Below are positions 54,946 through 63,320 of a stretch of DNA of 64,000 nt, in pieces. The notes below the pieces were generated by a model. It ran no database searches. It worked only from the letters and a program-made list of their open reading frames with translations, and was not told the origin of the DNA. A program made the position numbers and the translations under genes. The stretch comes from Flavonifractor sp052065355 (GTDB taxonomy: Bacteria; Bacillota; Clostridia; Oscillospirales; Oscillospiraceae): contig NZ_JBQHUF010000007.1 in the NCBI RefSeq assembly GCF_052065355.1, forward strand, positions 1 to 64,000, given 5' to 3'. The first letter of the stretch is position 1; the number at the start of each line of letters is the position of its first letter.

Positions 54946-56481
54946 CTACTTACTTAAAAAGCGGAGCTGGTTGACTACGGCGGGGTGCAGGTACGCTCTC
55001 TTCTCGTCCAGCAGGGCCAGGATGCGCCGCCGCTGCTCCTCCCCCAGGGGAGTATAGCTGCGGTTATAGGTATAAATCCAGGCCACCAGCTCCAGGCGGC
55101 AGGCCTGATCCAGCTTTTCGTACCCGCCCCCCAGCAGGGTCAGGGCATAGGTCAGCCGATCCCACTTTCCAGTACGGAACAATAGGACAGCACACTTCAG
55201 CCTGGTGTTTTCCACCTGGGATGCCTGCAGGATGGCAAATACCCGGTCCTGGTCGAAGTCCCTGTGCTTGCTCAGCAGCAGGGCCGCCGTTTTGACCACC
55301 CCCGGCTGGTCGGTGGCCAGCTGTTCGGTGACAGCCCCGGTCCAACGCTCCGGGTCCAGCCCCATGAGGGCCGTCATGGCCGCCCGCACCACAGCGGGCT
55401 GTGGATGGGTTAAAAAGTTCCCAATTACCTGGCAATCCTCCGGGTTTCCCGTCTCTCCAAGGCCCAAAATGGCTACGGCGGGCCGGACAGACAGACGATC
55501 CAGATAGAATTGGCGCAAGGGAAATTCCTTGTCAGTCTGAACCACCACCTCACCGGCCGCCGCCCGTACCCGGCCGCTCTTGTCCATCAGCAGGACAACA
55601 GCCTGCCGGAATAGATCCTCCGCTCCGTGCTCCGCCAGGTATTCCAGAGCCAGCACCCGGTTGGGCGGGTACTTATCCCCCAGGAAACGCCGGCTTAGCT
55701 CCATCCCATCGGCCCCCAGATCCAGCAGGGTCTGATAGAGCAGCTTGCGCAGGAAGGGGTCGGGCTCTTTTTTTACCCGCTCGGTCAGATATGGCAAATC
55801 TACCGTTCCAAGGTCTGGCAGCAGAGAGATGCACAGCCGCCGGGCCCGCACGTCTTCGTTCTCCAGTCCCAGCGGGGGCAGGTCGGGATCCCGTTGGAAC
55901 GCCTGGAAAAAGAGGGGCAATATATTGTCTATCTGACATCGGCTGCTCCGCCGCAGCTTTTCCAGAATGGGCAGGGCGGCGGCAATCTCCGCCCCATTGG
56001 CAATGTCCAGCAGGTGTGTCAGGCTCTCCAGTGCCGCCTGCCGCACCTGGGCCACCCAGTCGTTGCACCGCAGCAGCACGGCGGGCAGAGCCTCAGGATC
56101 GGTTCCCAGGGCAGCCACCGCCTGTTCCCGGATGTAGCCGTTGGGGTGGAAGGTGGAAAACACCAGCACTGCCCGACAGGCCTCCGGGGACAGGTTTCGG
56201 GCAAACAGATCCTCCAAGCGCAGGGCGCGCCAGTCGATGCTCCACTCCATGGAGGTGGTCTCCCGCATCCGTAGGTCCATGGCCACCAGACCGTCGGCTT
56301 TCAGCCCCGCCAATATCTGTGCCAGCGTCTGGGCGGCGGCCGCCTTCTGCCTGTCCGTGCCCTGGGCTAGGGCGCAGTACACCCAGGGCACAAAGGCCAG
56401 CTCTCCTGCCTGCACATGTCCGATATACTCCGCCAGATAGTCTCCGTACGTCTTCTTTCGATGGAACAGCAAAGCCGTCAC
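54946..56481 (-). CDS. HEAT-repeat protein
   Basis: About 511 aa, almost wholly alpha-helical, with degenerate HEAT/armadillo-type repeats (for example YIREQAVAALGTDPEALPAVL, WVAQVRQAALESL, RVRAAAGEVVVQT, AVVRAAMTALMGLDP). Presumably a protein-interaction scaffold; no catalytic motif. A hydrophobic stretch near the N-terminus (GELAFVPWVYCAL) may contact the membrane. Start GTG 56481 is preferred because the longer open frame overlaps the module-2 anti-sigma gene. It lies between two sigma/anti-sigma modules. Confidence 0.68.
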   Translation of the reverse strand: MTALLFHRKKTYGDYLAEYIGHVQAGELAFVPWVYCALAQGTDRQKAAAAQTLAQILAGLKADGLVAMDLRMRETTSMEWSIDWRALRLEDLFARNLSPEACRAVLVFSTFHPNGYIREQAVAALGTDPEALPAVLLRCNDWVAQVRQAALESLTHLLDIANGAEIAAALPILEKLRRSSRCQIDNILPLFFQAFQRDPDLPPLGLENEDVRARRLCISLLPDLGTVDLPYLTERVKKEPDPFLRKLLYQTLLDLGADGMELSRRFLGDKYPPNRVLALEYLAEHGAEDLFRQAVVLLMDKSGRVRAAAGEVVVQTDKEFPLRQFYLDRLSVRPAVAILGLGETGNPEDCQVIGNFLTHPQPAVVRAAMTALMGLDPERWTGAVTEQLATDQPGVVKTAALLLSKHRDFDQDRVFAILQASQVENTRLKCAVLLFRTGKWDRLTYALTLLGGGYEKLDQACRLELVAWIYTYNRSYTPLGEEQRRRILALLDEKRAYLHPAVVNQLRFLSK

Positions 56482-56521
56482 CTGCCCTTCTGCTCCTATG
56501 ATACCACAGGACGCCGGAAGG

Positions 56522-57706
56522 TCAACGGGCAAGGGGAACAGCTTCTCCCAGGAGGGTAACGGAGGCGATGTCCTCCAGCTCCACCGGCGTCTCATAGCGC
56601 CAGATGGCCGTCCCCTCCCCGCCCCAGTTCCAGCCGGAGAAGGAGTCCCAGGCGGAGACCTCCCCCGATGCCGTCTCCACCCGGAGATCTTCGACGGAAA
56701 GGGCGTCCTCCCCTCCGGTGTAGGTGACCACCGCCCCCAGGGCGGAGAGCTGCACCTGGGTCACGGTCACGCCGAAGCGTTTTAAGGAGAAGTCCGTCCC
56801 GGTGCTCCGTGTCCCGGCGGCAACGGGGTCCAGAGTAAGGGTCCAGGCCCCCTGGATAGGCTCCAGGGGGCCGGTATAGCTGGTGATCAGCCAAATCTTC
56901 TCCACCTGGTCCCAGTTCTCCCGGGTGATCCCCTCCAGCCGCAGGTCCTGACCGTCGGACAGATAGGACACCTGCTCCGCCTCGTTGAACCAGGTGGAAC
57001 CGTCGGAGAAGGTTACAAAGACGGCGGATTGGGCGGACAGTCCGTATCCCTCCGCCAGCTTTACCCGCAGGTGGAAATTGTTTTCCCCATCAAAGCCCAT
57101 GCTGGTGGAAAAGCCGGGCAGTTCCTCATAGGTTTGGAAGGTTTCCAGTCTATCCTCCAGCTCCGGCTCCACGGAGACCTGATAGGAGTTAGGCGTGAGG
57201 GTGCCGTCGGACAGGGTGAGCTTCTCCCCCGTCAGATTCATGGTCTCCAGCTCCAGCAGCAGGGTGTCGGTCTCCCCGTCGAAGGCCACCGCCGACCCGC
57301 CCCAGCTCCCGGCACCCTCCAGGTCAAAGGTTACCGAGGTGTGCCCGTCCAGCCGCCCCCCCACCCGGTCGTGGGCGGTGAGGTAGAACCGGGCGGAGGC
57401 TCCGTCGGACAACACTCCCACCACCTCCAGCTCCACTCCGGCGCTGGCGCTGCTGCCGGTGAGGGGAACCAGCCAGGCTCCGAAAGGCCCCATGTGCTGG
57501 GTCAGGGCGCTCCACACCGACGGTCCCGCCGCCACTGCCGTCACCGCCAGGGCCGCACACAGGGCCAGAGCCACTATGGCTCGACGGCCAAAACGCTTTC
57601 CAGGCTTTCCTCCAGCCTCTTCCCTGGTCAGCGCTTCCAGCCGGGCCATGGCCTCCCGGCTGGGCTCCAGGGCGTCCATCTCCCGCTTATACTCCGTGCG
57701 AAACAT
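56522..57706 (-). CDS. DUF4179-like anti-sigma factor (module 2)
   Basis: 394 aa. Same plan as the module-1 protein: short cytoplasmic N-terminus (GKRFGRRAIVA), a transmembrane helix (ALALCAALAVTAVAAG, about 48-63) and a large external region ending in VELEDIASVTLLGE. It overlaps the ECF sigma gene by 20 bp. The cytoplasmic part resembles module 1 less than the helix does, so the pair may bind different sigma factors. Confidence 0.8.
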   Translation of the reverse strand: MFRTEYKREMDALEPSREAMARLEALTREEAGGKPGKRFGRRAIVALALCAALAVTAVAAGPSVWSALTQHMGPFGAWLVPLTGSSASAGVELEVVGVLSDGASARFYLTAHDRVGGRLDGHTSVTFDLEGAGSWGGSAVAFDGETDTLLLELETMNLTGEKLTLSDGTLTPNSYQVSVEPELEDRLETFQTYEELPGFSTSMGFDGENNFHLRVKLAEGYGLSAQSAVFVTFSDGSTWFNEAEQVSYLSDGQDLRLEGITRENWDQVEKIWLITSYTGPLEPIQGAWTLTLDPVAAGTRSTGTDFSLKRFGVTVTQVQLSALGAVVTYTGGEDALSVEDLRVETASGEVSAWDSFSGWNWGGEGTAIWRYETPVELEDIASVTLLGEAVPLAR

Positions 57707-58175
57707 CTTCGTCCTCCTTCATCCATTCCCGTAGCAGGGCACGTGCCCGGAACAGCCGGGACTTTACCGCGCCCTCACTCTTGCCCAGGATGGCGGCAAT
57801 CTCCGCCACACTCAGGTCCTCATAATAGTACAGATGCACCGCCGTACGGTACTTTGGGGGTAAGGCCAGCACCGCCTCCACCACGCCACCCGGCTCCGGC
57901 CCCTCTGGGGCGGACAGCGTTTCAGAAAGCGGCTCCTCTCTCCGCCGCCAGGGCGCGCGGAACAGGTCGTTGGCGCAGTTGGCCACCACCCGCAACAGCC
58001 AGGCCTTGGCGTGCTCCCGGTCGGCAAAGTCCGGCCTTACCTTCAGCAGGCGGACAAAGACCTCCTGCATCACGTCCTCCGCGTCGGCCCGGCTCCCCGT
58101 CCGGGCGAAGGCCAGGTGATACACCGCCGGGCCGTACTGCCGGGCCAGCCAGTCCGGCTCTTTCCATGGCTCCAC
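57687..58175 (-). CDS. ECF-type RNA polymerase sigma factor (module 2)
   Basis: 162 aa. Region 2: FARTGSRADAEDVMQEVFVRLLK; region 4: LPPKYRTAVHLYYYEDLSVAEIAAILGKSEGAVKSRLFRARALLR. A paralogue of the module-1 sigma (identical AEDVMQEVF core). GGAGGGA lies just upstream of ATG 58175. Confidence 0.92.
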   Translation of the reverse strand: MEPWKEPDWLARQYGPAVYHLAFARTGSRADAEDVMQEVFVRLLKVRPDFADREHAKAWLLRVVANCANDLFRAPWRRREEPLSETLSAPEGPEPGGVVEAVLALPPKYRTAVHLYYYEDLSVAEIAAILGKSEGAVKSRLFRARALLREWMKEDEDVSHGV

Positions 58176-58235
58176 GGACGCTCCCTCCTTTCTGCCTTAT
58201 ACACGGTCAAAGTGGGGAAAAGGTTTCAAAAAAGA

Positions 58236-58273
58236 AAAAGGGGCCGCCGGGCAATGCCCGGCGGCCTTCCGTT
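58236..58273 (-). terminator. terminator of the xdhC-like gene
   Basis: GGCCGCCGGGC-AAT-GCCCGGCGGCC hairpin (about 58243-58267) followed on the minus strand by CCCTTTTTCTTTTTT. Confidence 0.88.
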
Positions 58274-59029
58274 TTATGCTTTCCGCAGTTTGAATTCCAC
58301 TTTCACCCGGCCGCCGCACACCATACCCAGCTCCGCGGCTGCGTGGGACAGGTCATACTCCTGCTGGGCGTGCTCCACTCCGGCCTGCCACAGGGACAGG
58401 GCGTCCTGCCTGGCCTGGTACTCCACCGCGCCGCCGCCGATGGTACCGGCGCAGGTGCCGTCGGGCCGCACCAGCATCCAGGTGCCCACGCCACGGGGGG
58501 CGGAGCCGTGCTTCTCCACGATGGTGCACAGCACCCCCGGCCCCTCCGGGGGCTTGACCGCGTCGGGGCCACGCTTGGCCCGCTGATCCACCAGCTGGGC
58601 GGCGATGGACACGGCGATCTCCGCCGGGGTCTGGCCCCCGATCTTCAGGCCGATGGGGGCGTACACCCCGTCCAGGGTTTCCCGGGAAAAGCCCTCGTCC
58701 TCCAGGGCCTTCCGCACAGCGGCCACCTTGGTCTTACTGCCGATCATGCCCACATAGGCGTATTTGCCCCGAAGGATATGCTCCAGGCAATCCTTGTCAA
58801 AGGCGTGGCCCCGGGTGAGAATGGCATAAAAGTCATCCTCCCGGCTGCCCAACTGATCCAAAGCCTTCAGGAAGGGCATGCACAGCACCTGGCTGGCCAT
58901 GGGGAAGCGCTCCTGGTTGGCAAATTCCTCCCGGTCGTCAATAACAATGAGCTCAAATTCCAGCCGGGCGGCAATGTGGGCCAGCTCCAGGGATACATGG
59001 CCGCCGCCGCACAAAATCAGTCGTTCCAC
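58274..59029 (-). CDS. XdhC/CoxI-family Mo-hydroxylase maturation factor
   Basis: 251 aa. A Rossmann-like half comes first (LILCGGGHVSLELAHIA, then GMIGSKTKVAAVRKAL and PIGLKIGGQTPAEIAVSIAAQL), and the CoxI-like half follows (VEKHGSAPRGVGTWMLVRPDG, then GTIGGGAVE). In E. coli XdhC-type proteins the CoxI part is N-terminal, so the order is swapped. XdhC proteins bind the Mo cofactor and insert the sulfur or selenium ligand into the hydroxylase. It overlaps yqeB by 13 bp. Confidence 0.88.
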   Translation of the reverse strand: MERLILCGGGHVSLELAHIAARLEFELIVIDDREEFANQERFPMASQVLCMPFLKALDQLGSREDDFYAILTRGHAFDKDCLEHILRGKYAYVGMIGSKTKVAAVRKALEDEGFSRETLDGVYAPIGLKIGGQTPAEIAVSIAAQLVDQRAKRGPDAVKPPEGPGVLCTIVEKHGSAPRGVGTWMLVRPDGTCAGTIGGGAVEYQARQDALSLWQAGVEHAQQEYDLSHAAAELGMVCGGRVKVEFKLRKA

Positions 59030-59820
59030 AGGCCGCTCCTCCTTCCGAAGTACAAAAGCCCCTCCAGCACGCCGCCGCCGATGGCACGGGCCTTGTCGGA
59101 GACGGTGAAGCAGTGGCGCACCTCACACCGGGGGTCGATGTCTCCCGCCTTCATACCCTCCGTCACCGGGATCCCGGCGGGGAGCATCCCCCGCACCACA
59201 CCGGTGAGCTGGGCGGTGACGGGGACACCGTTGACTTTGGCCACCACATCTCCCAGCTCCACCTGCTGGCCGATGTCCGCTACCGGCTCAAAGGGACCGT
59301 CGGCGGGGGCGCGGATGATCCGCTCCTTGGTATAGCCCCCCACGTCACCGGGCACGCCGGTGTTGGGGATGGCGGAGCCCGCCAGGATCAGCCGGCCCAG
59401 GTCGTGGCCTCGCTTGGTCTCGATGACGCCGTGGCAGTCCACGCCGGCGGTAAAGCCGGGGCCCAGGGCCAGGACGATGGGGGCGTCGGTCAGGCTTGTC
59501 CCCAGGTTGCGCTTGGCCAGGATGGCGTCCACCACCGCGTCAAAATGCAGTTCTTTCAGGATCACGGCCTCCGGGTCACACAGCACGGGGATCTCCCCCG
59601 CCGCCAGGATGGCCTGGGCCTCCGCCCCATCGGCGGCCCGCCGGGCGGTGATGCCCTCTACCTCCGTCACGCCGTCGTACATGCACTGGCAGAAGGCCAC
59701 CGTCCGCCGCACCGCCGTGGGCTGGTCGATATCCGTCATCACGATCTGGAATCCCGCCCGATACAGCCGCACTGCCGTACCGGTGGCCAGATCTCCCGCC
59801 CCTTTAATCAAAACAAGCAT
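59017..59820 (-). CDS. yqeB: YqeB-family selenium-dependent molybdenum hydroxylase accessory protein
   Basis: 267 aa matching the EF2563/YqeB family: N-terminal VLIKGAGDLATGTAVRLYRAGF nucleotide-binding fold and GPGFTAGVDCHGVIETKRGHDLGR. Family members accompany SelD-dependent molybdenum hydroxylases and are thought to help insert the labile selenium. ATG 59820 is chosen because the longer open frame overlaps yqeC. It overlaps yqeC by 13 bp. Confidence 0.85.
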   Translation of the reverse strand: MLVLIKGAGDLATGTAVRLYRAGFQIVMTDIDQPTAVRRTVAFCQCMYDGVTEVEGITARRAADGAEAQAILAAGEIPVLCDPEAVILKELHFDAVVDAILAKRNLGTSLTDAPIVLALGPGFTAGVDCHGVIETKRGHDLGRLILAGSAIPNTGVPGDVGGYTKERIIRAPADGPFEPVADIGQQVELGDVVAKVNGVPVTAQLTGVVRGMLPAGIPVTEGMKAGDIDPRCEVRHCFTVSDKARAIGGGVLEGLLYFGRRSGLWND

Positions 59821-60524
59821 GCTCCGCCCCGCTCCTTTTCTTCGTAGTGGGTCACGATACTGTAAATACCCTGTTTGGCCAGAATGTCCTGAATTTCCTT
59901 TCCCCAGGCTTGGCGCTCCGGGGTATCCGCCTTGTTCAGCAGGCAGCGGAACGCCATGTCCTCTGTGACTCCCTTCCGGCTCCCCAGTGGGCTGGACAAT
60001 ACCGCCGCCACGTCGGCTGGGGTGAGGATATGGTCTTCTTCCACTCCCAGCAGGGCGCACACCCGCTGGGGCCGGTGGCAGATCTCCCCCACCGGCTTGC
60101 CCAGGCAGTCCAGGCCTGCCGCGGCAATTACCGCCGCCGCCCCGGTTGGGATTACCGGCTCATGGTCCGCCGGAGCTTTCAGAGGCCGCAGCCGGGCTCC
60201 GTCCGCCTCCACCAGCACCAGGTCGGCCCATTGGAGACAGGCCTCCGGCCGCCCGGCCTCGGACAGCTTGTCCGGCTGAAAGAATTTCCCCAAAGTCACC
60301 GCCGGATGCCGCTCCAGCAGGGCGGGCAGCTCCTCCATGTGGTCGATGAGTGGAAGCTTGGGGTGGGGCATGATGTGGGTGGTGGTGGTGACCACCACCC
60401 GCTTGCCCGCCTCTACGCCCTCCTTGGTCAGGGCGTAGAGGGTGGAGGTCTTGCCTCCCGCCCCCACCAGGGCCACCAGCCGGTGGGTGTTCATATCCAG
60501 CTTCAGCTTTTCCCAGATGCCCAT
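59808..60524 (-). CDS. yqeC: YqeC-family selenium-dependent hydroxylase accessory protein
   Basis: 238 aa, P-loop protein: Walker A-like VALVGAGGKTST (about residues 17-28), TTTTHIM and DLVLVEADGAR. YqeC proteins occur with YqeB and Mo hydroxylases in selenium users; role unproven. It starts two bases after mntP ends, so mntP-yqeC-yqeB-xdhC is one operon. Confidence 0.85.
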   Translation of the reverse strand: MGIWEKLKLDMNTHRLVALVGAGGKTSTLYALTKEGVEAGKRVVVTTTTHIMPHPKLPLIDHMEELPALLERHPAVTLGKFFQPDKLSEAGRPEACLQWADLVLVEADGARLRPLKAPADHEPVIPTGAAAVIAAAGLDCLGKPVGEICHRPQRVCALLGVEEDHILTPADVAAVLSSPLGSRKGVTEDMAFRCLLNKADTPERQAWGKEIQDILAKQGIYSIVTHYEEKERGGACLF

Positions 60525-60526
60525 TC

Positions 60527-61084
60527 TCAGCCCCCCAGGGTGTGCTCCACCAGAATTTTAATTCCGATTCCAATCAGTACCAGGCCGCCCACCAGCTCCG
60601 CCCGCTGCTGAAACAGGGAGCCCAGCCGCCGGCCCGCCAGGCCGCCCACCACGGACAGCACAAAGGCCACGATACCGATGATGATGGAGGAAAACAGAAC
60701 GTCCACCTTCATAAAGGCCATGGACACGCCCACCGCCAGGGCGTCAATACTGGTGGCGATAGCCAGCAGGCACAGCCGCTTGGCACTCAGGTCGGAGGGA
60801 GCCTCCTCCTCGTCACCGCCCCGGATGGCGCCCCAGGCCATGCGCCCGCCGATGAGGGCCAGCAGGCCGAAGGCCACCCAGTGATCCACCGCCTCTATGT
60901 AAGCGCTGACGCTGCTGCCCAGCAGCCAGCCTGCCAGGGGCATGGCAAACTGGAAGGTGCCGAACCACAATCCCATCTTCACCGCCTGCTTCCAGCCAAA
61001 GCCGGGGATGGCGATACCGCTGGACACCGACACGGCGAAGGCGTCCAGGGCCAGACTCACCGCGATGAGGAAGATTTCTACCAC
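60527..61084 (-). CDS. mntP: manganese efflux pump MntP family
   Basis: About 185 aa with six hydrophobic segments in two related halves (SLALDAFAVSVSSGI and SIDALAVGVSMAF, each with a conserved Asp), the MntP/YebN pattern that exports Mn2+. Start GTG 61084, six bases after AGGTGA; TTG 61090 overlaps that site. First gene of the Mo/Se accessory operon, an unusual partner that could balance metal supply. Confidence 0.88.
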   Translation of the reverse strand: MVEIFLIAVSLALDAFAVSVSSGIAIPGFGWKQAVKMGLWFGTFQFAMPLAGWLLGSSVSAYIEAVDHWVAFGLLALIGGRMAWGAIRGGDEEEAPSDLSAKRLCLLAIATSIDALAVGVSMAFMKVDVLFSSIIIGIVAFVLSVVGGLAGRRLGSLFQQRAELVGGLVLIGIGIKILVEHTLGG

Positions 61085-61191
61085 ACACAATCACCTGCGC
61101 AAACGAAAAGTTAGCTGCACTTAAAAAATATTATAGCACACGGGCCCCAAATATGCTATAACAAGATAGATACTTGGAAGGAGGGTACGCC

Positions 61192-61638
61192 GTGACGGAA
61201 CGGGAACAGTATATGACCCAGGCCCTGGAGCTGGCCCGGGAGGCTATGGCCGAGGGTGAGGTCCCGGTGGGCTGCGTCATCGTGAAGGACGGCGTGGTGG
61301 TGGGCAAGGGCCGCAACCGGCGGGAGACCTGCCACACCGCTCTGGGCCATGCGGAGATCGAGGCCATTGCCATGGCCTGTCAGACGCTGGGGGGCTGGCG
61401 GCTGAAGGACTGCACCCTGTACGTCACTCTGGAGCCCTGCCCCATGTGCGCCGGTGCTATCGTTAACGCCCGCATCCCGGTGGTGTGCTACGGGGCCAAG
61501 GACGACAAGGCGGGCTGCTGCGGATCGGTGCTCAACCTGTTTGAGGAGCGGTTCAACCACAAGCCCCGGATCTACGGCGGCGTGCTGGAAGCGGAGTGTG
61601 GAAAGATCCTCCAGGATTTTTTTGAGGATCTGCGGTAA
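61192..61638 (+). CDS. tadA: tRNA-specific adenosine deaminase TadA
   Basis: 148 aa, deaminates A34 to inosine in the tRNA-Arg(ACG) anticodon. Zinc site: GHAEIEAIA (His, Glu) and PCPMCAGAI (two Cys), as in TadA; the N-terminal MTQALELAREAMAEGEVPVG is also typical. Start is GTG 61192, six bases after GGAGGG. Single gene. Confidence 0.95.
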   Translation: MTEREQYMTQALELAREAMAEGEVPVGCVIVKDGVVVGKGRNRRETCHTALGHAEIEAIAMACQTLGGWRLKDCTLYVTLEPCPMCAGAIVNARIPVVCYGAKDDKAGCCGSVLNLFEERFNHKPRIYGGVLEAECGKILQDFFEDLR

Positions 61639-61792
61639 TTTAATGATTTTGTAACAAAACACCCCTAGTTTTTGTAACAAACCCTTGTTACCATAATACC
61701 TGCAAGAGACAAAGCTTCTTTTCATTCTATCCTCCAATCATAGGGGCAGGCAGCGGAGCGCACCGCTGCCTGTTTCCACGTTTTGGGAGGGA
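61639..61792 (+). ncRNA. tandem sRNA-like unit A
   Basis: Intergenic sequence with TGTAACA direct repeats (near 61649 and 61672), a TAATAC box (61694-61699), the shared 5' block CTGCAAGAGACA (61700-61711), then CTTCTTTTCATTCTATCCTC and a GC-rich hairpin (arms CAGGCAGCGG/CCGCTGCCTG, about 61747-61772). The same order recurs in unit B. No ORF. Read as a putative small-RNA gene; the promoter type is unclear. Confidence 0.45.
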
Positions 61793-61992
61793 TTTTCCAA
61801 CCTTACAGGAAGTTTACAGAAAAAAGCGGGGATTTAAAACTTCTGTAACACATTGTGCATTTCTTCCTTAACAATTCTCCTGTATCTTAATATCTGCAAG
61901 AGACAGTTTCTTTTCATTTCATTGTATCCTCTTTCCTTCGACAAGGGCCGGACGTCAGGAGCAGGCGTCCGGCCCTTGCCGTTTTTTTCCGC
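61793..61992 (+). ncRNA. tandem sRNA-like unit B
   Basis: A second copy of the unit-A plan: TGTAACA (near 61843), TTAACA (61868-61873), TAATAT (61888-61893), CTGCAAGAGACA (61894-61905), TTTCTTTTCATTTC, then a strong terminator (arms GGGCCGGACG/CGTCCGGCCC followed by T-run, about 61944-61987). AACA to CTGCAAG spacing is the same in both units. The following MBL-fold gene starts 37 bp later and could be co-transcribed or independent. Confidence 0.5.
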
Positions 61993-62023
61993 CTGTGTTA
62001 TGCTGATAACAACGGAGGGAGGG

Positions 62024-63271
62024 ATGCCCTTGAAACTGCAGATCAAGCGGATGCGGTGCGGCGACTGCGCGGTGCTGGAGGGGCGCCGGGCACGGCTTAT
62101 TGTGGACTGCGGCAGTGACAATCAGGCCGCCGACGGCAGTCTCACCGCCCGGGATTTTGCCTACGCCGCCATTGCCGCCCAGGTCAATGACCTGATGCCC
62201 ACCCACATCCTCATTTCCCACCTCCATACTGATCACTACCGGGGCTTTCTCAACCTGGGCAAGGACGCTCCGCCCCTGTTCCGCGCTGCCCCACCGGTGG
62301 ATACCGCCTTCCTGCCCTGGATCATCCTGGGGGGACGGGCGGTGCTGGCCGCCCCCTTTGCCCGGCTGTATCTGGCCGCGCCGCCCCGCACCCTGGCCCA
62401 CGAACTGGCTCGGGGGCTGCTGGACCTGCTGCCCATTCTGGAGCGGGAGGCGGCGCACCGGCAGATGCTCCAGGCGGGAGACGTGGTCCCCCTGGAGGGC
62501 GGCAAGCTGGAGGTCCTGTGGCCCCAGGTGGAACCCGCTTTGAAAATGCTGCCGGTATGCGGGAAAAAATGCTTCCTGGAGGCCGACGGGCCTTTGGAAG
62601 GGGCCTTCTCCGCTCTGGGCAGTGAGGTCAGCGGGAGGCTGCTGGAGGACGGGCCCCGACTGACCAGTGCCCTGGAGCGCTATCTGCTCCTCCTTCACGA
62701 CGGACCTCTGGCCGAGGGAGCCCGGCGGAATGCCCTGGCTGAGCTGGAGCAGGCCCGGACCCAGGCCGACCGGCTGCGCCGGGATCTGTGGGGAGACGAG
62801 GCGGACGGCCTGCGGCCCCCTTATCCCCCGCACCTTCAGGCTCTGGCCGACTTCGCCCGGCAGCAGTACCACGTGCTGATAAACGGGCTCAACGCCTGCG
62901 GCATCATTTTTCAGTGGAAGGACAAGGTGCTTTTTCCCGGGGATGCGCCCCCGGCGGTGATCTCCTTTCTGAGAGAGCAGGGCCGGTTCAGGGACCGCTA
63001 CCAGATCGTCAAGCTGCCCCACCACGGTACCGGGCGCTACTTCTCCCCTGCCCTGCCTCAGGCAGAGCAGTACATCATCTCCAACGGCGGCTACCGCCGC
63101 CGGGCGGTGGGCAAAGAAGTTCTGGACGGCTTCTCCCCCACCGGCTGCGGCTTTTTGTGTACCGACGCCCACACCGCTCCGGCGGAGTTCTGCCGGTATT
63201 ATCAGGCGGAGGGACACTGTCACCCCGCCTGTATCCCCATCACGGAGCGGCAGCAGGTGATCCCGTTATAA
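62024..63271 (+). CDS. metallo-beta-lactamase-fold protein (ComEC/Rec2-like hydrolase)
   Basis: 415 aa. The metal-binding motif HLHTDH (about residue 62) and a later GDAPP and LPHHGTGR give the MBL fold resembling the C-terminal nuclease-like part of ComEC; no membrane segments are seen. A helical insertion lies between about residues 150 and 290. Role unknown. ATG 62024 follows GGAGGGAGGG; the upstream open frame overlaps unit B's terminator and is excluded. Confidence 0.75.
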   Translation: MPLKLQIKRMRCGDCAVLEGRRARLIVDCGSDNQAADGSLTARDFAYAAIAAQVNDLMPTHILISHLHTDHYRGFLNLGKDAPPLFRAAPPVDTAFLPWIILGGRAVLAAPFARLYLAAPPRTLAHELARGLLDLLPILEREAAHRQMLQAGDVVPLEGGKLEVLWPQVEPALKMLPVCGKKCFLEADGPLEGAFSALGSEVSGRLLEDGPRLTSALERYLLLLHDGPLAEGARRNALAELEQARTQADRLRRDLWGDEADGLRPPYPPHLQALADFARQQYHVLINGLNACGIIFQWKDKVLFPGDAPPAVISFLREQGRFRDRYQIVKLPHHGTGRYFSPALPQAEQYIISNGGYRRRAVGKEVLDGFSPTGCGFLCTDAHTAPAEFCRYYQAEGHCHPACIPITERQQVIPL

Positions 63272-63274
63272 TAA

Positions 63275-63320
63275 AAAACTCCGGCGGACGGCAAATGCCG
63301 TCCGCCGGAGTTTTTTTCTC
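63275..63320. terminator. bidirectional terminator between MBL-fold gene and ABC permease
   Basis: Perfect hairpin AAACTCCGGCGGACGGCA/TGCCGTCCGCCGGAGTTT (about 63276-63315) with T-tract. Serves both convergent genes. Confidence 0.9.
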
